Shown one piece after another: positions 9,199-17,950 of a stretch of 63,637 nt of DNA. Below the pieces are notes generated by a model. The model saw nothing but the letters and a program-made list of their open reading frames with translations. It searched no databases and had not been told where the DNA came from. Within the stretch, counting starts at the first letter, position 1; each line of letters starts with the position of its first letter. Source of the stretch: Parvibaculum sp. (GTDB lineage: Bacteria; Pseudomonadota; Alphaproteobacteria; Parvibaculales; Parvibaculaceae); the NCBI GenBank assembly GCA_019635965.1, contig JAHBYK010000006.1, positions 1 to 63,637 on the forward strand, given 5' to 3'. Position numbers and translations under genes: made by a program.

Positions 9199-11022
9199 AT
9201 GGATTCAGGCGGCACACATTCCGGCAGATATTTTCTCGGCGTCGAACGCTCGGCGACGGGCCGGGGATGGGTGAGCCGGCTTGGTGACGACCGCATGGCG
9301 CTGGCGATCGCCCAGCGCGAGGGCCTGCCCGAAATCGTGGCGCGAGTACTCGCGGGACGCGGCGTGCCGCCGGAGGAATGTGCCGCCTATCTTGCGCCAT
9401 CGCTGAAAACGCTGCTGCCCGATCCGAGCGTCGTCACCGACATGGACAAGGCGGCGGCGCGTGTCGCGGATGGTATCATCGCCGGTGAGCGGATTGCCGT
9501 GTTCGGCGATTACGATGTCGATGGCGCGACATCGAGCGCGCTGCTGCATGAATTCTTCAAGGCGGTGGGGCGTCCGCTCCGCATCTATATTCCCGACCGC
9601 ATCCGCGAGGGGTACGGCCCCAATGCGCCGGCGCTGAAGCGGCTGAAGGACGAGGGGACCGATCTCGTCATAACGGTCGATTGCGGGACGATGGCGCACA
9701 AGGCGCTCGGCCTAGCCGCCGATTACGGGCTGCCCTCCATCGTGATAGACCACCATCAGGCGGAGCCCGCGTTGCCGCCTGCCTTCGCGCTCGTCAATCC
9801 GAACCGGCTCGACGATGAAAGCGGGCTCGGGCAGCTTGCCGCCGTGGGCGTGACTTTCCTCTTTCTCGTGGCGCTGAACCGCGAGTTGCGCGCGCGCGGA
9901 TTCTACAACGGCAATGTGGCGGAACCCGATCTTCTGCAATGGCTCGACATTGTGGCGCTCGGCACGGTTTGCGATGTGGTGCCGCTGACGGGACTCAACC
10001 GCGCCTTCGTTGCACAGGGGCTTCGCGTGATGGCGCGGCGGCGGAACATCGGCCTTGCGGCGCTCGCCGATGTGGCGCGGATGAACGGTGCGCCGGCACC
10101 CTATCATTGCGGCTTTCTTCTCGGGCCTCGCGTCAATGCCGGCGGGCGCGTGGGGCGGGCCGATCTCGGCGTGCGGCTGCTCACCACGGAAAATGCGCTC
10201 GATGCGAAGGCGCTGGCCGAAGAACTCAATGTGATGAATCTCGAGCGGCAGGCGATCGAGGCCAAGGTGCTGGAGGAGGCGCTGGCGCAGGTCGATGCGC
10301 GGCTCGCCGCAACGCGGGCGAACACGGCGCCGCCGGTGATCGTGGCGGCGGCGAGGGGATGGCATCCCGGTGTCATCGGAATCGTAGCAAGCCGGCTGAA
10401 AGACAAATATGAGCGGCCAAGCCTCGTGATCGCGATTGACGAGAAGGGCGAGGGCAAGGGCTCGGGCCGTTCGCTCACCGGGGTCGATCTCGGCCGGGCG
10501 GTGACGGCGGCGCTGGAAGCGGGGCTGCTCGTCAATGGCGGCGGCCACGCCATGGCGGCGGGGCTGACGCTGCGCGAGGAGAAGATCGAGGCGCTGGAGG
10601 CGTTTCTCGCCAAACGGCTCGCGGACGACGTGGCGGCGGCTTCGGAGGCGAAGGCGCTGAAGCTCGACGGGGCGATTGCCGCGCGAGGGGCGACGCGCGA
10701 TCTCTATGAGCTGGTGCAGCAGGCGGGGCCCTATGGCGCCGGGAACCCGGAACCGCGATTCGCCGTGCCTTCGGTGCGGGTGGTCAGGGCCGATCTCGTG
10801 GGCCAGGCCCATGTGCGGGTGATCCTGGCGGGAGAGGATGGCGGGCGGCTGAAGGGCATTGCCTTCCGCGCCGCCGAAACGCCGCTCGGCGCGCTGCTGC
10901 GCGACCCCGGTGCGGGGCTTTTGCACATTGCGGGGCGGCTTTCCGCCGATGATTGGCAGGGAAAGCGCGATGTTCAGATCACCATCGAGGATGCTGTGCC
11001 GACGCGGGATGCGCAGCCCTGA
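9199..11022 (+). CDS. recJ: Single-stranded-DNA-specific exonuclease RecJ
   Basis: RecJ is the 5'-3' ssDNA exonuclease of RecF-pathway recombination and mismatch/base-excision repair. The 607-residue protein shows the DHH phosphoesterase motifs GDYDVDGATSS, TVDCGT and IDHHQAE, then the NAGGRVGRAD block and the DHHA1 domain (GWHPGVIGIVASRLK, GSGRS, GGHAMAAG). A C-terminal OB-like segment follows. The ATG at 9199 gives the usual alphaproteobacterial N-terminus (FLGVERSATGRGWVSRL), although its Shine-Dalgarno is weak. It lies 30 bp after glpX, so co-transcription is likely. Confidence 0.96.
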   Translation: MDSGGTHSGRYFLGVERSATGRGWVSRLGDDRMALAIAQREGLPEIVARVLAGRGVPPEECAAYLAPSLKTLLPDPSVVTDMDKAAARVADGIIAGERIAVFGDYDVDGATSSALLHEFFKAVGRPLRIYIPDRIREGYGPNAPALKRLKDEGTDLVITVDCGTMAHKALGLAADYGLPSIVIDHHQAEPALPPAFALVNPNRLDDESGLGQLAAVGVTFLFLVALNRELRARGFYNGNVAEPDLLQWLDIVALGTVCDVVPLTGLNRAFVAQGLRVMARRRNIGLAALADVARMNGAPAPYHCGFLLGPRVNAGGRVGRADLGVRLLTTENALDAKALAEELNVMNLERQAIEAKVLEEALAQVDARLAATRANTAPPVIVAAARGWHPGVIGIVASRLKDKYERPSLVIAIDEKGEGKGSGRSLTGVDLGRAVTAALEAGLLVNGGGHAMAAGLTLREEKIEALEAFLAKRLADDVAAASEAKALKLDGAIAARGATRDLYELVQQAGPYGAGNPEPRFAVPSVRVVRADLVGQAHVRVILAGEDGGRLKGIAFRAAETPLGALLRDPGAGLLHIAGRLSADDWQGKRDVQITIEDAVPTRDAQP

Positions 11023-11061
11023 AAATCGGCGGTTTTGGCCGACATTTCGCTCATTCCGGGG

Positions 11062-11090
11062 TTGCCATGAGGCGCATGGCACCTTATAAG
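11062..11090 (+). promoter_or_regulatory. Sigma-70-type promoter for tRNA-Glu
   Basis: TTGCCA (11062-11067) and TATAAG (11085-11090) are separated by 17 bp. This places initiation near 11097, about 40 bp before the tRNA-Glu 5' end, with no other gene in between. Confidence 0.6.
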
Positions 11091-11136
11091 GCGCGCTCGT
11101 GAGCGGGTTTCCCGCCGGGCCTTGCGGCCCCGATGC

Positions 11137-11211
11137 GCGCCCTTCGTCTATCGGTTAGGACGCCAGATTTTCATTCTGGAAAGAGGGGTTCGATTCCCCT
11201 AGGGCGTGCCA
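11137..11211 (+). tRNA. tRNA-Glu (anticodon TTC)
   Basis: A full cloverleaf of 75 nt with encoded CCA. The acceptor stem GCGCCCT pairs with AGGGCGT (one G-U pair). The anticodon stem CCAGA/TCTGG holds loop TTTTCAT with anticodon TTC at 11170-11172, and the T-loop is TTCGATT. Confidence 0.95.
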
Positions 11212-11257
11212 CTTTTCTCCCCGCGAGGCGGGGCGACACAATCCAGCAAATACCAGA

Positions 11258-11638
11258 TCAGTAAAAGCCGAGATTCTGCTGGCTGCCGGGCAGCACATAG
11301 GTGTTGCCGCTCGCGTCCAGACATTCGGTATAGCGCCAATGGGCCATGCGGCCGGTGGCATCGGGCGCATTCGTCATGCGGCTGCGGCAGCCGCCCTGCG
11401 GGTCTTTCGACGGGTCGCGGCCCTGGGAGAGGCCGCTCCGCTCCGGGAAGATGCGCTGGTAGCCGGAATCGCCGCCCGTATGGGGCTCATAGGGCGCGCG
11501 CCATTCGGGGTCCGGCGAGAACATGGGGACGAAGCCCTGCGAGCCCGGATGCATGGCCTGAAAGTCGCCTGCGGCGGCGGGAAACACCGCCGCAGCAGCG
11601 ATGAGGGCAACGGCCAGTGCTGTTCCGATCCGTTTCAT
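11258..11638 (-). CDS. Small secreted protein of unknown function
   Basis: From ATG at 11638 (MKRIGTALAVALIAAAAVF) the product is 126 residues and opens with a clear Sec signal peptide ending near AAAG. The mature part is Gly/Pro/Ser-rich with several aromatics and two cysteines (GGCRSRM, YTECLDASG) that could form a disulfide in the periplasm. The segment HWRYTECLDASGNTYV resembles short periplasmic proteins of alphaproteobacteria, but I recognise no named domain. An in-frame TTG two codons upstream is an alternative start. It is followed on the same strand, upstream in transcription, by gloA 23 bp away, so the two may be co-transcribed. Confidence 0.6.
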   Translation of the reverse strand: MKRIGTALAVALIAAAAVFPAAAGDFQAMHPGSQGFVPMFSPDPEWRAPYEPHTGGDSGYQRIFPERSGLSQGRDPSKDPQGGCRSRMTNAPDATGRMAHWRYTECLDASGNTYVLPGSQQNLGFY

Positions 11639-11660
11639 CGGCAAAGCCTAACAGGAAATC

Positions 11661-12080
11661 CTACCAATGTCCGGTATTCGGCATGGAGGCCCAGGGCTCC
11701 CTTGCCGGGAGCGGCGCGCCGGCCTGAAGCAGCTCGATCGAGACATTGTCCGGCGAGCGGACAAAGGCCATGCGGCCGTCGCGGGGCGGGCGGTTGATGG
11801 TGACGCCCGCCTTCATCAGCCGGTCGCACATCTCGTAAATGTCATCGACCTGATAGGCGAGGTGGCCGAAATTGCGGCCTTCGCCGAGTTCTTCGGGGTC
11901 CCAGTTCCATGTCAGCTCGATCTGCGCTTCCTTCTGGCCCGGCGCGGCGAGGAAAACGAGGCTGAAACGGCCTGCCTCGACATCGAAACGGCCGAGATTT
12001 TCGAGACCGAGCTTGTTGCAGTAGAAGTCGAGCGAGGCGTCGAGATCGCTGACGCGGACCATTGTATGCAGATACTTCAT
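11661..12080 (-). CDS. gloA: Lactoylglutathione lyase (glyoxalase I)
   Basis: This VOC-fold enzyme converts the hemithioacetal of methylglyoxal and glutathione to S-lactoylglutathione. The 139-residue protein keeps all four metal ligands at the expected spacing: H5, E55, H73 and E116. The HTMVRVSDLDASLDFY opening and the GRNFGHLAYQVDDIY and FVRSPDN segments are typical of Ni-type GloA. It is probably co-transcribed with the small secreted protein gene downstream. It is divergent from the sirtuin gene with a 76-bp gap. Confidence 0.92.
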   Translation of the reverse strand: MKYLHTMVRVSDLDASLDFYCNKLGLENLGRFDVEAGRFSLVFLAAPGQKEAQIELTWNWDPEELGEGRNFGHLAYQVDDIYEMCDRLMKAGVTINRPPRDGRMAFVRSPDNVSIELLQAGAPLPAREPWASMPNTGHW

Positions 12081-12156
12081 CGGTAATCCTTGATGTGCCG
12101 GGGCTTTGGCCCATGATTCAACAGGTTGGCGCCAAGGTCAAAGAGACGGAACGAAT

Positions 12157-12897
12157 ATGCCGAACGAGCTGAAGCGGGCGATCGAGGAAGCGCATCGCGT
12201 GGTGATCTTCACCGGCGCGGGGGTGAGCACGGAAAGCGGCATTCCCGATTTCCGCAGCCCCGGCGGGCTGTGGACGAAGATGGCGCCGATCGACTTTCAG
12301 GATTATCTGCGCTCGGCCGAGATCCGCGCGGAAGCCTGGCGGCGGAAATTCGAGATCGACAAGACGATCAAGCAGGCCGAGCCCAACAAGGGACACATGG
12401 CGATTGCAAAGCTCGTGGACATGGGCAAGGCCAGCCATGTCATCACGCAGAATATCGACAATCTGCATCAGGCATCCGGGATTCCGCCGGAGAAGATCAT
12501 CGAGCTGCACGGCAACGGCACCTATGCCAAATGCCTCGATTGCGGCGAGCGGCACGAACTCGTCTGGGTGCAGGAAAAATTCATGGCATCGGGCGCGGCG
12601 CCGGACTGCCGGAGCTGCGGCGGCATCGTGAAATCGGCGACCATCTCTTTCGGGCAGGCGATGCCGGAAGAGGAAATGAACCGCGCGCACGAGGCGACGC
12701 TCGGCTGCGACCTGTTCATCGCCATCGGCTCGTCGCTACAGGTCTATCCGGCGGCGGGATTTCCCATTCTCGCCAAGCGGAACGGGGCGATGCTCGCCAT
12801 CCTCAACCGCGAGCCGACGGAACTCGACCAGATTGCCGATCTCGTGATCCATGATGAGATCGGGCCGACGCTCGCGCCCATCGTCATGCTGAACTAG
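12157..12897 (+). CDS. Sir2-family NAD-dependent protein deacylase
   Basis: Sirtuins remove acyl groups from lysines using NAD. The 246-residue protein has GAGVSTESGIPDFR (residues 20-33), the QNIDNLH motif, catalytic H118 in ELHGNG, and a structural zinc site of C126, C129, C151 and C154. The GSSLQVYPAA segment closes the NAD pocket. From ATG 12157 (MPNELKRAI) it has a normal CobB-like length. The substrate acyl preference cannot be assigned. Its TAG stop shares the CTAG at 12894-12897 with the stop of the convergent SDR-fold gene. Confidence 0.92.
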   Translation: MPNELKRAIEEAHRVVIFTGAGVSTESGIPDFRSPGGLWTKMAPIDFQDYLRSAEIRAEAWRRKFEIDKTIKQAEPNKGHMAIAKLVDMGKASHVITQNIDNLHQASGIPPEKIIELHGNGTYAKCLDCGERHELVWVQEKFMASGAAPDCRSCGGIVKSATISFGQAMPEEEMNRAHEATLGCDLFIAIGSSLQVYPAAGFPILAKRNGAMLAILNREPTELDQIADLVIHDEIGPTLAPIVMLN

Positions 12898-13628
12898 CGC
12901 GCGGTGGCCCAGCCGCCCGCGACCGGGATCAACTGTCCGGTGATGAAATCGGAATGGGGCCCGGCGAGAAAGGCGACGATGGCGGCGGCTTCCTCCGGCT
13001 TGCCGAGGCGGCCAAGCGGGATGTTGCCCAGAATCTTTTCGCGCGCCTTCGGATTTTCGAGCAGCGAGGCCGGGAAATAATCCGGGCTTTCGATGAAGTT
13101 GAAGGCGAGCGCATTCACCTGAATGTTGAAGGGGGCCAGCTCCTTTGCGAGCGTAAGGGCGAGCGCATTGGCGGCGCCGCGCGCGGCGGCATAGAGGCTG
13201 TAATTCGGGATGCCGTTCAGGGGCGCGGCGGAGGAGAGAAAGAGGATCTTTCCCGCCTTCTGCTCTTTCATGTGCGGTGCGGCGGCGCGCGTCATGGCGA
13301 AGGCCTTGAAGACGAGGGCCTCGAATGTTTCGTGCATGTCCTTGTCGGTCGCCTCGTCCACCGGCCCGCGCACGGCCGGCCAGGCATCGTTGTTGATGAG
13401 GACATCGAGGCGGCCCTGCTTTTCCATGACGGCGGCGATGGCTTCTGCGGCCGTGCGGGCGGGCAGCGCCGTCACGCCGGGTATCTTCGCCTCGAAGGCA
13501 GCGCGGGCAGCGGCATCGGCGAAGCTCGCATCGACGCCATAGACGGCGGCGCCTTCCGCGAGCAGCGCACGGGCCGCCGGGCCGCCGACGAAATGGGCGA
13601 TGTCGGTGATCAGGATGCTGCGCGGCAT
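12894..13628 (-). CDS. SDR-fold protein with halohydrin dehalogenase signatures
   Basis: The 244-residue protein has the short-chain dehydrogenase fold but lacks both hallmark motifs. The NAD(P) motif TGxxxGxG is replaced by T8-x4-F13-x-G15, and the catalytic YxxxK is replaced by Y146-x3-R150, with S133 exactly 12 residues before Y146. T-x4-F/Y-x-G plus S-x12-Y-x3-R is the diagnostic pair of halohydrin dehalogenases, cofactor-independent SDR relatives that interconvert vicinal haloalcohols with epoxides and also ring-open epoxides with anions. The motif match is direct; the activity is inferred. The alternative is a degenerate SDR. The start is ATG 13628 (MPRSILITD). It is divergent from the alpha-glucosidase gene and convergent with the sirtuin gene. 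Confidence 0.8.
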   Translation of the reverse strand: MPRSILITDIAHFVGGPAARALLAEGAAVYGVDASFADAAARAAFEAKIPGVTALPARTAAEAIAAVMEKQGRLDVLINNDAWPAVRGPVDEATDKDMHETFEALVFKAFAMTRAAAPHMKEQKAGKILFLSSAAPLNGIPNYSLYAAARGAANALALTLAKELAPFNIQVNALAFNFIESPDYFPASLLENPKAREKILGNIPLGRLGKPEEAAAIVAFLAGPHSDFITGQLIPVAGGWATAR

Positions 13629-13735
13629 TGTTTCCCCCCGGGTGGCAGGCGCGAAATCGAGATTGTCAGTTCTTGTCCGGCCGTGAGACTGTGGGGGCGA
13701 GGACAAAAGGTCAAGGCGGCTTGAGAGGACGTATC

Positions 13736-15340
13736 GTGGGGGCAAAGGCAGAGTGGTGGAAGGGCGCGGTGATCTATCAGATCTATCCGCGCAGTTTCCG
13801 CGACACGAATGGCGACGGCGTGGGCGACCTGAAGGGCATCGAGGAGAAGCTCGACCATGTGGCGGCGCTGGGGGCGGAGGCGATCTGGCTCTCGCCCTTC
13901 TATCCATCGCCCAATCGCGATTTCGGCTATGACGTCTCGGACTATTGCAATGTCGCGCCGGAGATGGGGACGCTTGCCGACTTCGACCGGCTGGTCGCGG
14001 CGGCGCATCAGCGCGGCATCAAGGTGATCGTGGATCAGGTGCTGGCGCATACATCGGAGCGCCATCCCTGGTTTCAGGAGAGCCAGCTTTCCGCGAGCAA
14101 TCCGAAATCGGACTGGTATGTCTGGGCGGATGCGAAGGAAGACGGGACAGTGCCGAACAACTGGCTGTCGGCCTTTGGCGGGCAGGCCTGGGCGTGGAAC
14201 CCGATCCGGCGGCAGTATTACCATCACAAGTTTCTGAAGAGCCAGCCGAAGCTCAACTTCCATAATGAGGAAGTGGTGGAGGCCTGCATGAATGTGCTGC
14301 GCTTCTGGCTCGACCGGGGCGTGGACGGGTTTCGCCTCGATGTGGCGAATGCCTATCTGCATGATGCGAAGCTGACCGACAATCCGCCGCTGCCGATGGA
14401 AGAACGCAGTTTCATGGACTGGGCCCATGCGCCGCGCCTGCAACGGCACATCCATGATGCGAACATGCCCGAGAACGAATGGGCGATGAGGCGCGTGCGG
14501 AAAGTGCTGGACGAATATGACGGCCGGCTTGCATTCGGCGAGTTTTCCGAGCGGCCGGAAATGTTCGGGCTTTATGCGGGGGGCAGCGAGCGGCTTCACA
14601 CCGGCTATACGTTCGACTTCATCGAGGACTGGAGCTTCGAGCCTTCGGTTTTTCGTGCCTATTACGAGAAGCGGCTTGCGCCGCTGAAGGATCTCTTTCC
14701 CTGCGTGACTTTCTCGAACCATGACGTGCCGCGCCCCGTGACGCGCTGGGGCGGCGGACAGGGCGACGACGCGCTCGCCAAGCTCGCGCTGACGCTGCTG
14801 CTCACGCTCAAGGGCAATGTGCTGATGTTTCAGGGCGAGGAACTGGGCCTGCCGGAAGCCGATCTCGACTGGGACGATATCAAGGACCCTGTCGGCGATC
14901 TCTATTACCCATGGATGAAGGGCCGCGACGGCTGCCGCACGCCCATGCCCTGGGAGGCGAAAGCGCCGGGCGCGGGCTTCACGACGGGCAAGCCCTGGCT
15001 GCCGATACCGGACTATCACAAGGTGCGGGCGGTGGATGCTCAGACGGCGGATGAAGGTTCTGTCCTCGCCCATGCCCGCAAGGCCGTCGCCTTCCGCAAG
15101 GCACATCCGGCGCTGCGGCACGGCGAGATTTCGTTTCTCGATGCGGAAGGAAAGTTGCTCGCCTTCATACGAGAGGGCGAGGGCGAGACGCTCCTCTGCG
15201 TTTTCAATCTTGGGACGGAGGCGGCGTCATATGCGCTGCCAGGCAGCGTGCGCGATATTCTGTTTGCCGTGGGCGAGGCGAAACGGGAAGGGGAGGCGCT
15301 CAGGCTTGGGCCGAGGGGCGGGGCGGTATTGAAGGGCTAG
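13736..15340 (+). CDS. GH13 alpha-glucosidase (oligo-1,6-glucosidase-like)
   Basis: This retaining glycoside hydrolase probably acts on short alpha-glucosides in the cytoplasm; no signal peptide is visible. Of its 534 residues, the (beta/alpha)8 barrel carries nucleophile D202 (DGFRLDVANA), acid/base E269 (AFGEFSE) and D330 (SNHDVPRP). A calcium-binding-like loop DTNGDGVGDL lies near the start. These features fit the alphaproteobacterial GH13_23 alpha-glucosidases. A GAGAGGA Shine-Dalgarno supports the GTG start at 13736. Its TAG stop lies in the CTAG at 15337-15340 shared with the converging molybdopterin-binding gene. Confidence 0.92.
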   Translation: MGAKAEWWKGAVIYQIYPRSFRDTNGDGVGDLKGIEEKLDHVAALGAEAIWLSPFYPSPNRDFGYDVSDYCNVAPEMGTLADFDRLVAAAHQRGIKVIVDQVLAHTSERHPWFQESQLSASNPKSDWYVWADAKEDGTVPNNWLSAFGGQAWAWNPIRRQYYHHKFLKSQPKLNFHNEEVVEACMNVLRFWLDRGVDGFRLDVANAYLHDAKLTDNPPLPMEERSFMDWAHAPRLQRHIHDANMPENEWAMRRVRKVLDEYDGRLAFGEFSERPEMFGLYAGGSERLHTGYTFDFIEDWSFEPSVFRAYYEKRLAPLKDLFPCVTFSNHDVPRPVTRWGGGQGDDALAKLALTLLLTLKGNVLMFQGEELGLPEADLDWDDIKDPVGDLYYPWMKGRDGCRTPMPWEAKAPGAGFTTGKPWLPIPDYHKVRAVDAQTADEGSVLAHARKAVAFRKAHPALRHGEISFLDAEGKLLAFIREGEGETLLCVFNLGTEAASYALPGSVRDILFAVGEAKREGEALRLGPRGGAVLKG

Positions 15341-16947
15341 GTTCGCCGCGCGTCGAGTTCGGCCTGCGTATCGATATCCCTGAGCGCCGCGTCGTCGGGC
15401 ATCGGCACTTCGCAGACGGCGTCGGCGTTTTCGCCGATCAGGTGTTTCGCGCCCGTGTCGCCTTTGACATCCATCATGGCGGCGAACCAGTCGCGGCCCC
15501 AGAGGACGGGGTTGCCGCGCTTTCCGGCGACAATCGGCACGCAGATGGTGCGGCCTTCCTCCGGGTCGAAGGCGGCGATCAGCCGGTCGAGATGGGCGGC
15601 GCGGATGTCCGGCATGTCGCCGAGACAGACAAGCGCGCCGTCGGCCTCGTCAGGCAGCGCGCGGAGCCCTGTGCGGAGCGAGGTGGAGAGGCCGTCCGCA
15701 TAATCCGGGTTGTGGACGAAGGTGACGGCGCGGCCCGACAGCGCGGCACGGATTTCCGCCTCCGCATTGCCGGTGACGACGATGACCGGGCGGGCGGTGC
15801 TTTCGAGCGCGGCGTCCACGATATGCGCGACCATCGGTTTGCCGCCGACATCCATCAGGAGTTTGTTCGGGCCCTGCATTCGGCTCGACTTGCCCGCCGC
15901 GAGGATGAGCGCGGCGATGCGCGGCGACGAGGCGGCGGTGCTGCCGCCTTCGCGCGGCTGCGGCCTGGTCGGGATTTCCTTCAGGAGCCCGCCAAGCCCC
16001 ATGCGCATGATGTCCTGCGATGTGACTTCCATGCCGGCGACGAGGCGGGCGAGCACCCAGTCGAAGCCATTGAGTTTCGGCGAGCGGGCGCAGCCGGGCA
16101 GGCCGATGATGGGCGTTTCACCGTGGCGCGCCAGCAGCAGCAGATTGCCGGGATCGACCGGCATGCCGAAATGGAGAATGTCGCCGCCTGCCATGACGAT
16201 GCCGGAGGGTACGACGTCGCGGCGGTCCACGGTGGCGGATGCGCCGAAAACGAGGATCGGCGAGAGGCCCTCCTTCAGCAGCGCGCGGATGGCGCCGGCG
16301 ACGGCGCTTGCCGAATGGGGGATGCGGATCTCGCGGGCGATATGGCTGCCCATTGCAGCGAGGCGGGCATCGAGCACGGCGCGGCTTTTCTCGATCACGC
16401 TTTCCTTCGTGCCGGGAAGGAGCGTCGAGACGAGGCCGGCGCGGCGCGGCTCGAAACGATGGACGGCCATGGGCGCGGGGCCAAGGCGGGCGATTTCGAG
16501 CGCCCGGTCAAGCTCGGCGCGGGGGACGGCAAAGGGGATCACCTTCACGGTCGCCAGCATCTGGCGCGGGGCCACGGTTTCAAAAGGCTCGAGCGTTGCG
16601 ACGGTGAGCGCCTCGCCAATCGCGTTGATCGCGTGGATGCGCGCGGCGTCGATTTCGAGGACGCCCGCTTCTTCCGCATGGAGATTGGCGCGGCCGGTGA
16701 AAGCAGCGGCGGCGCGGATCGCCTTGCCGGCGAGCGCGCTCGCAAGGGCTGCGGCGGCTTCATCCTCCGGCACATCGTCGGGCCCGAGGCGGGCGGCCGT
16801 GACATGGGTGATGCCCGCTTGCTTCAGCGCCGAAATGTCGGCGCGGGAGAGGATGCGGCCTTTCTTGAAGGTTTCGGCGCCTGCCTTTTGCGAATGGGCG
16901 AGAATCGCGCCTTCGGCCTCGTCCGGTGTCAGTTCGCCAAAGATCAT
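15337..16947 (-). CDS. Molybdopterin-binding / MobA-like nucleotidyltransferase fusion
   Basis: The 536-residue protein joins two molybdenum-cofactor domains. Residues 1 to about 335 form a MoeA/MogA-type molybdopterin-binding region, with the FGASATVDRRDVVP and GLPGCARSPK segments. Residues from about 345 form a MobA/MocA-like NTP transferase (LILAAGKSSRMQGPNK, then CLGDMPDI). Such proteins make the cytosine dinucleotide form of the cofactor for xanthine dehydrogenase/CO-dehydrogenase-type enzymes. Its ATG overlaps the xdhC stop (ATGA). It is the last gene of the cox-type operon. Confidence 0.88.
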   Translation of the reverse strand: MIFGELTPDEAEGAILAHSQKAGAETFKKGRILSRADISALKQAGITHVTAARLGPDDVPEDEAAAALASALAGKAIRAAAAFTGRANLHAEEAGVLEIDAARIHAINAIGEALTVATLEPFETVAPRQMLATVKVIPFAVPRAELDRALEIARLGPAPMAVHRFEPRRAGLVSTLLPGTKESVIEKSRAVLDARLAAMGSHIAREIRIPHSASAVAGAIRALLKEGLSPILVFGASATVDRRDVVPSGIVMAGGDILHFGMPVDPGNLLLLARHGETPIIGLPGCARSPKLNGFDWVLARLVAGMEVTSQDIMRMGLGGLLKEIPTRPQPREGGSTAASSPRIAALILAAGKSSRMQGPNKLLMDVGGKPMVAHIVDAALESTARPVIVVTGNAEAEIRAALSGRAVTFVHNPDYADGLSTSLRTGLRALPDEADGALVCLGDMPDIRAAHLDRLIAAFDPEEGRTICVPIVAGKRGNPVLWGRDWFAAMMDVKGDTGAKHLIGENADAVCEVPMPDDAALRDIDTQAELDARRT

Positions 16948-17624
16948 GTGCGGAGCGTCTCCGTTATCTCGGCCATGATGGAAATGGCGATTTCGGCCGG
17001 GCTCTTCGCGCCGATGGCGAGGCCGACAGGGCCATGGATGCGGGCAATGCCGGATTCGGTAAAGCCTGCTTCCGAGAGGCGGGCGACGCGGGCGGCATGG
17101 GTCTTTTTCGAGCCGAGGGCACCGATATAGAAGGCGGGGCTTGCGAGCGCCGCTTTCAGGGCCGGGTCGTCGAGTTTCGGGTCATGCGTGAGGGTGACGA
17201 TGGCGGTGCGGGCATCGGGGGCGAGGGCGGCCATGGCCTCGTCCGGCCAGTCCGTCACCAGCGTCATGCCGGGGAAACGCTCGGACGAGGCGAAGGAGGT
17301 GCGCGGGTCCACCACCGTCACGTCATAGCCCGCAAGCGAAGCGATCGCCGCCAGGGGCTGGGCGATATGGACCGCGCCGACAAGGATCAGCCGCAGCGGC
17401 GGATTGAAGGGGTTGAGGAACCATTCGGTGCCATCAGGCGCTGCGATGACCGCTCCTTTGTCGCCCGCAAGGGCTTCAGAAACTGCTTTAATTAACCAAG
17501 AATCTTGCGATTTATCAGATGGATAAACCAGTTTCTGGATTCCATCCGTTAACCTTGTTGCGAGCACCGTTGGGCGCTTTTCCGCGCGGGCGGCGACGAG
17601 TTCCCTGAGCAGCGCGGCGTCCAT
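16944..17624 (-). CDS. xdhC: XdhC/CoxF-family maturation factor, C-terminal (Rossmann) half
   Basis: The 226-residue protein corresponds to the Rossmann-like C-terminal domain of XdhC/CoxI proteins, which hold molybdenum cofactor, aid its sulfuration and insert it into xanthine-dehydrogenase-family enzymes. The nucleotide-binding segment LILVGAVHIAQPLA, the VVDPRTSFASSERFP strand and the YIGALGSKKTHAAR signature are all present. The N-terminal CoxI domain is encoded by the preceding gene only 2 bp away, so this is a split xdhC rather than a full-length protein. The start MDAALLREL at 17624 is the first ATG after that gene. Confidence 0.88.
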   Translation of the reverse strand: MDAALLRELVAARAEKRPTVLATRLTDGIQKLVYPSDKSQDSWLIKAVSEALAGDKGAVIAAPDGTEWFLNPFNPPLRLILVGAVHIAQPLAAIASLAGYDVTVVDPRTSFASSERFPGMTLVTDWPDEAMAALAPDARTAIVTLTHDPKLDDPALKAALASPAFYIGALGSKKTHAARVARLSEAGFTESGIARIHGPVGLAIGAKSPAEIAISIMAEITETLRT

Positions 17625-17626
17625 CT

Positions 17627-17950
17627 TCAGCCCTTTACCGGCTCGATCATGACGCGGATGCGGCCGCCGCAGGCGAGGCCGACCTGCCATGCCATCGCAT
17701 CCGAGACGCCATATTCGAGCACTTCGGTCTTGCCGGTTTCCAGCGTTTCGAGGGCGCGGGTGACGACATCACCCTCGATGCAGCCGCCCGAGACGGAGCC
17801 CACGAAAGTCGCGTCGTCGCGGATCGCGAGCTGGCTGCCGACGGGCCGGGGGGCGGAACCCCATGTCTCGATGACGGTGGCGAGCGCCACGCGGCGGCCC
17901 TGGCCGAGCCAGTGAGCTGCCTCTTCCAGCACATTGTCGTGATTGCTCAT
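17627..17950 (-). CDS. XdhC/CoxI-family N-terminal domain protein
   Basis: The 107-residue protein is the stand-alone N-terminal XdhC_CoxI domain, with WGSAPRPVGSQLAI, the signature VGSVSGGCIEGDV and a second cysteine motif VGLACGGRI. The conserved cysteines are thought to act in sulfur transfer to the cofactor. It overlaps the coxE stop by 4 nt and precedes the Rossmann half, so the two halves are probably made in equal amounts and assemble. Confidence 0.88.
   Translation of the reverse strand: MSNHDNVLEEAAHWLGQGRRVALATVIETWGSAPRPVGSQLAIRDDATFVGSVSGGCIEGDVVTRALETLETGKTEVLEYGVSDAMAWQVGLACGGRIRVMIEPVKG

Noticed and set aside
13610-15121. A 503-codon minus-strand open frame opposite the alpha-glucosidase
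   Set aside because: All GH13 catalytic residues are on the plus strand; the antisense frame has no protein features.
16944-17950. xdhC as a pseudogene broken in two
   Set aside because: Both parts have their own start, intact signatures and operon coupling, which argues for two functional genes.
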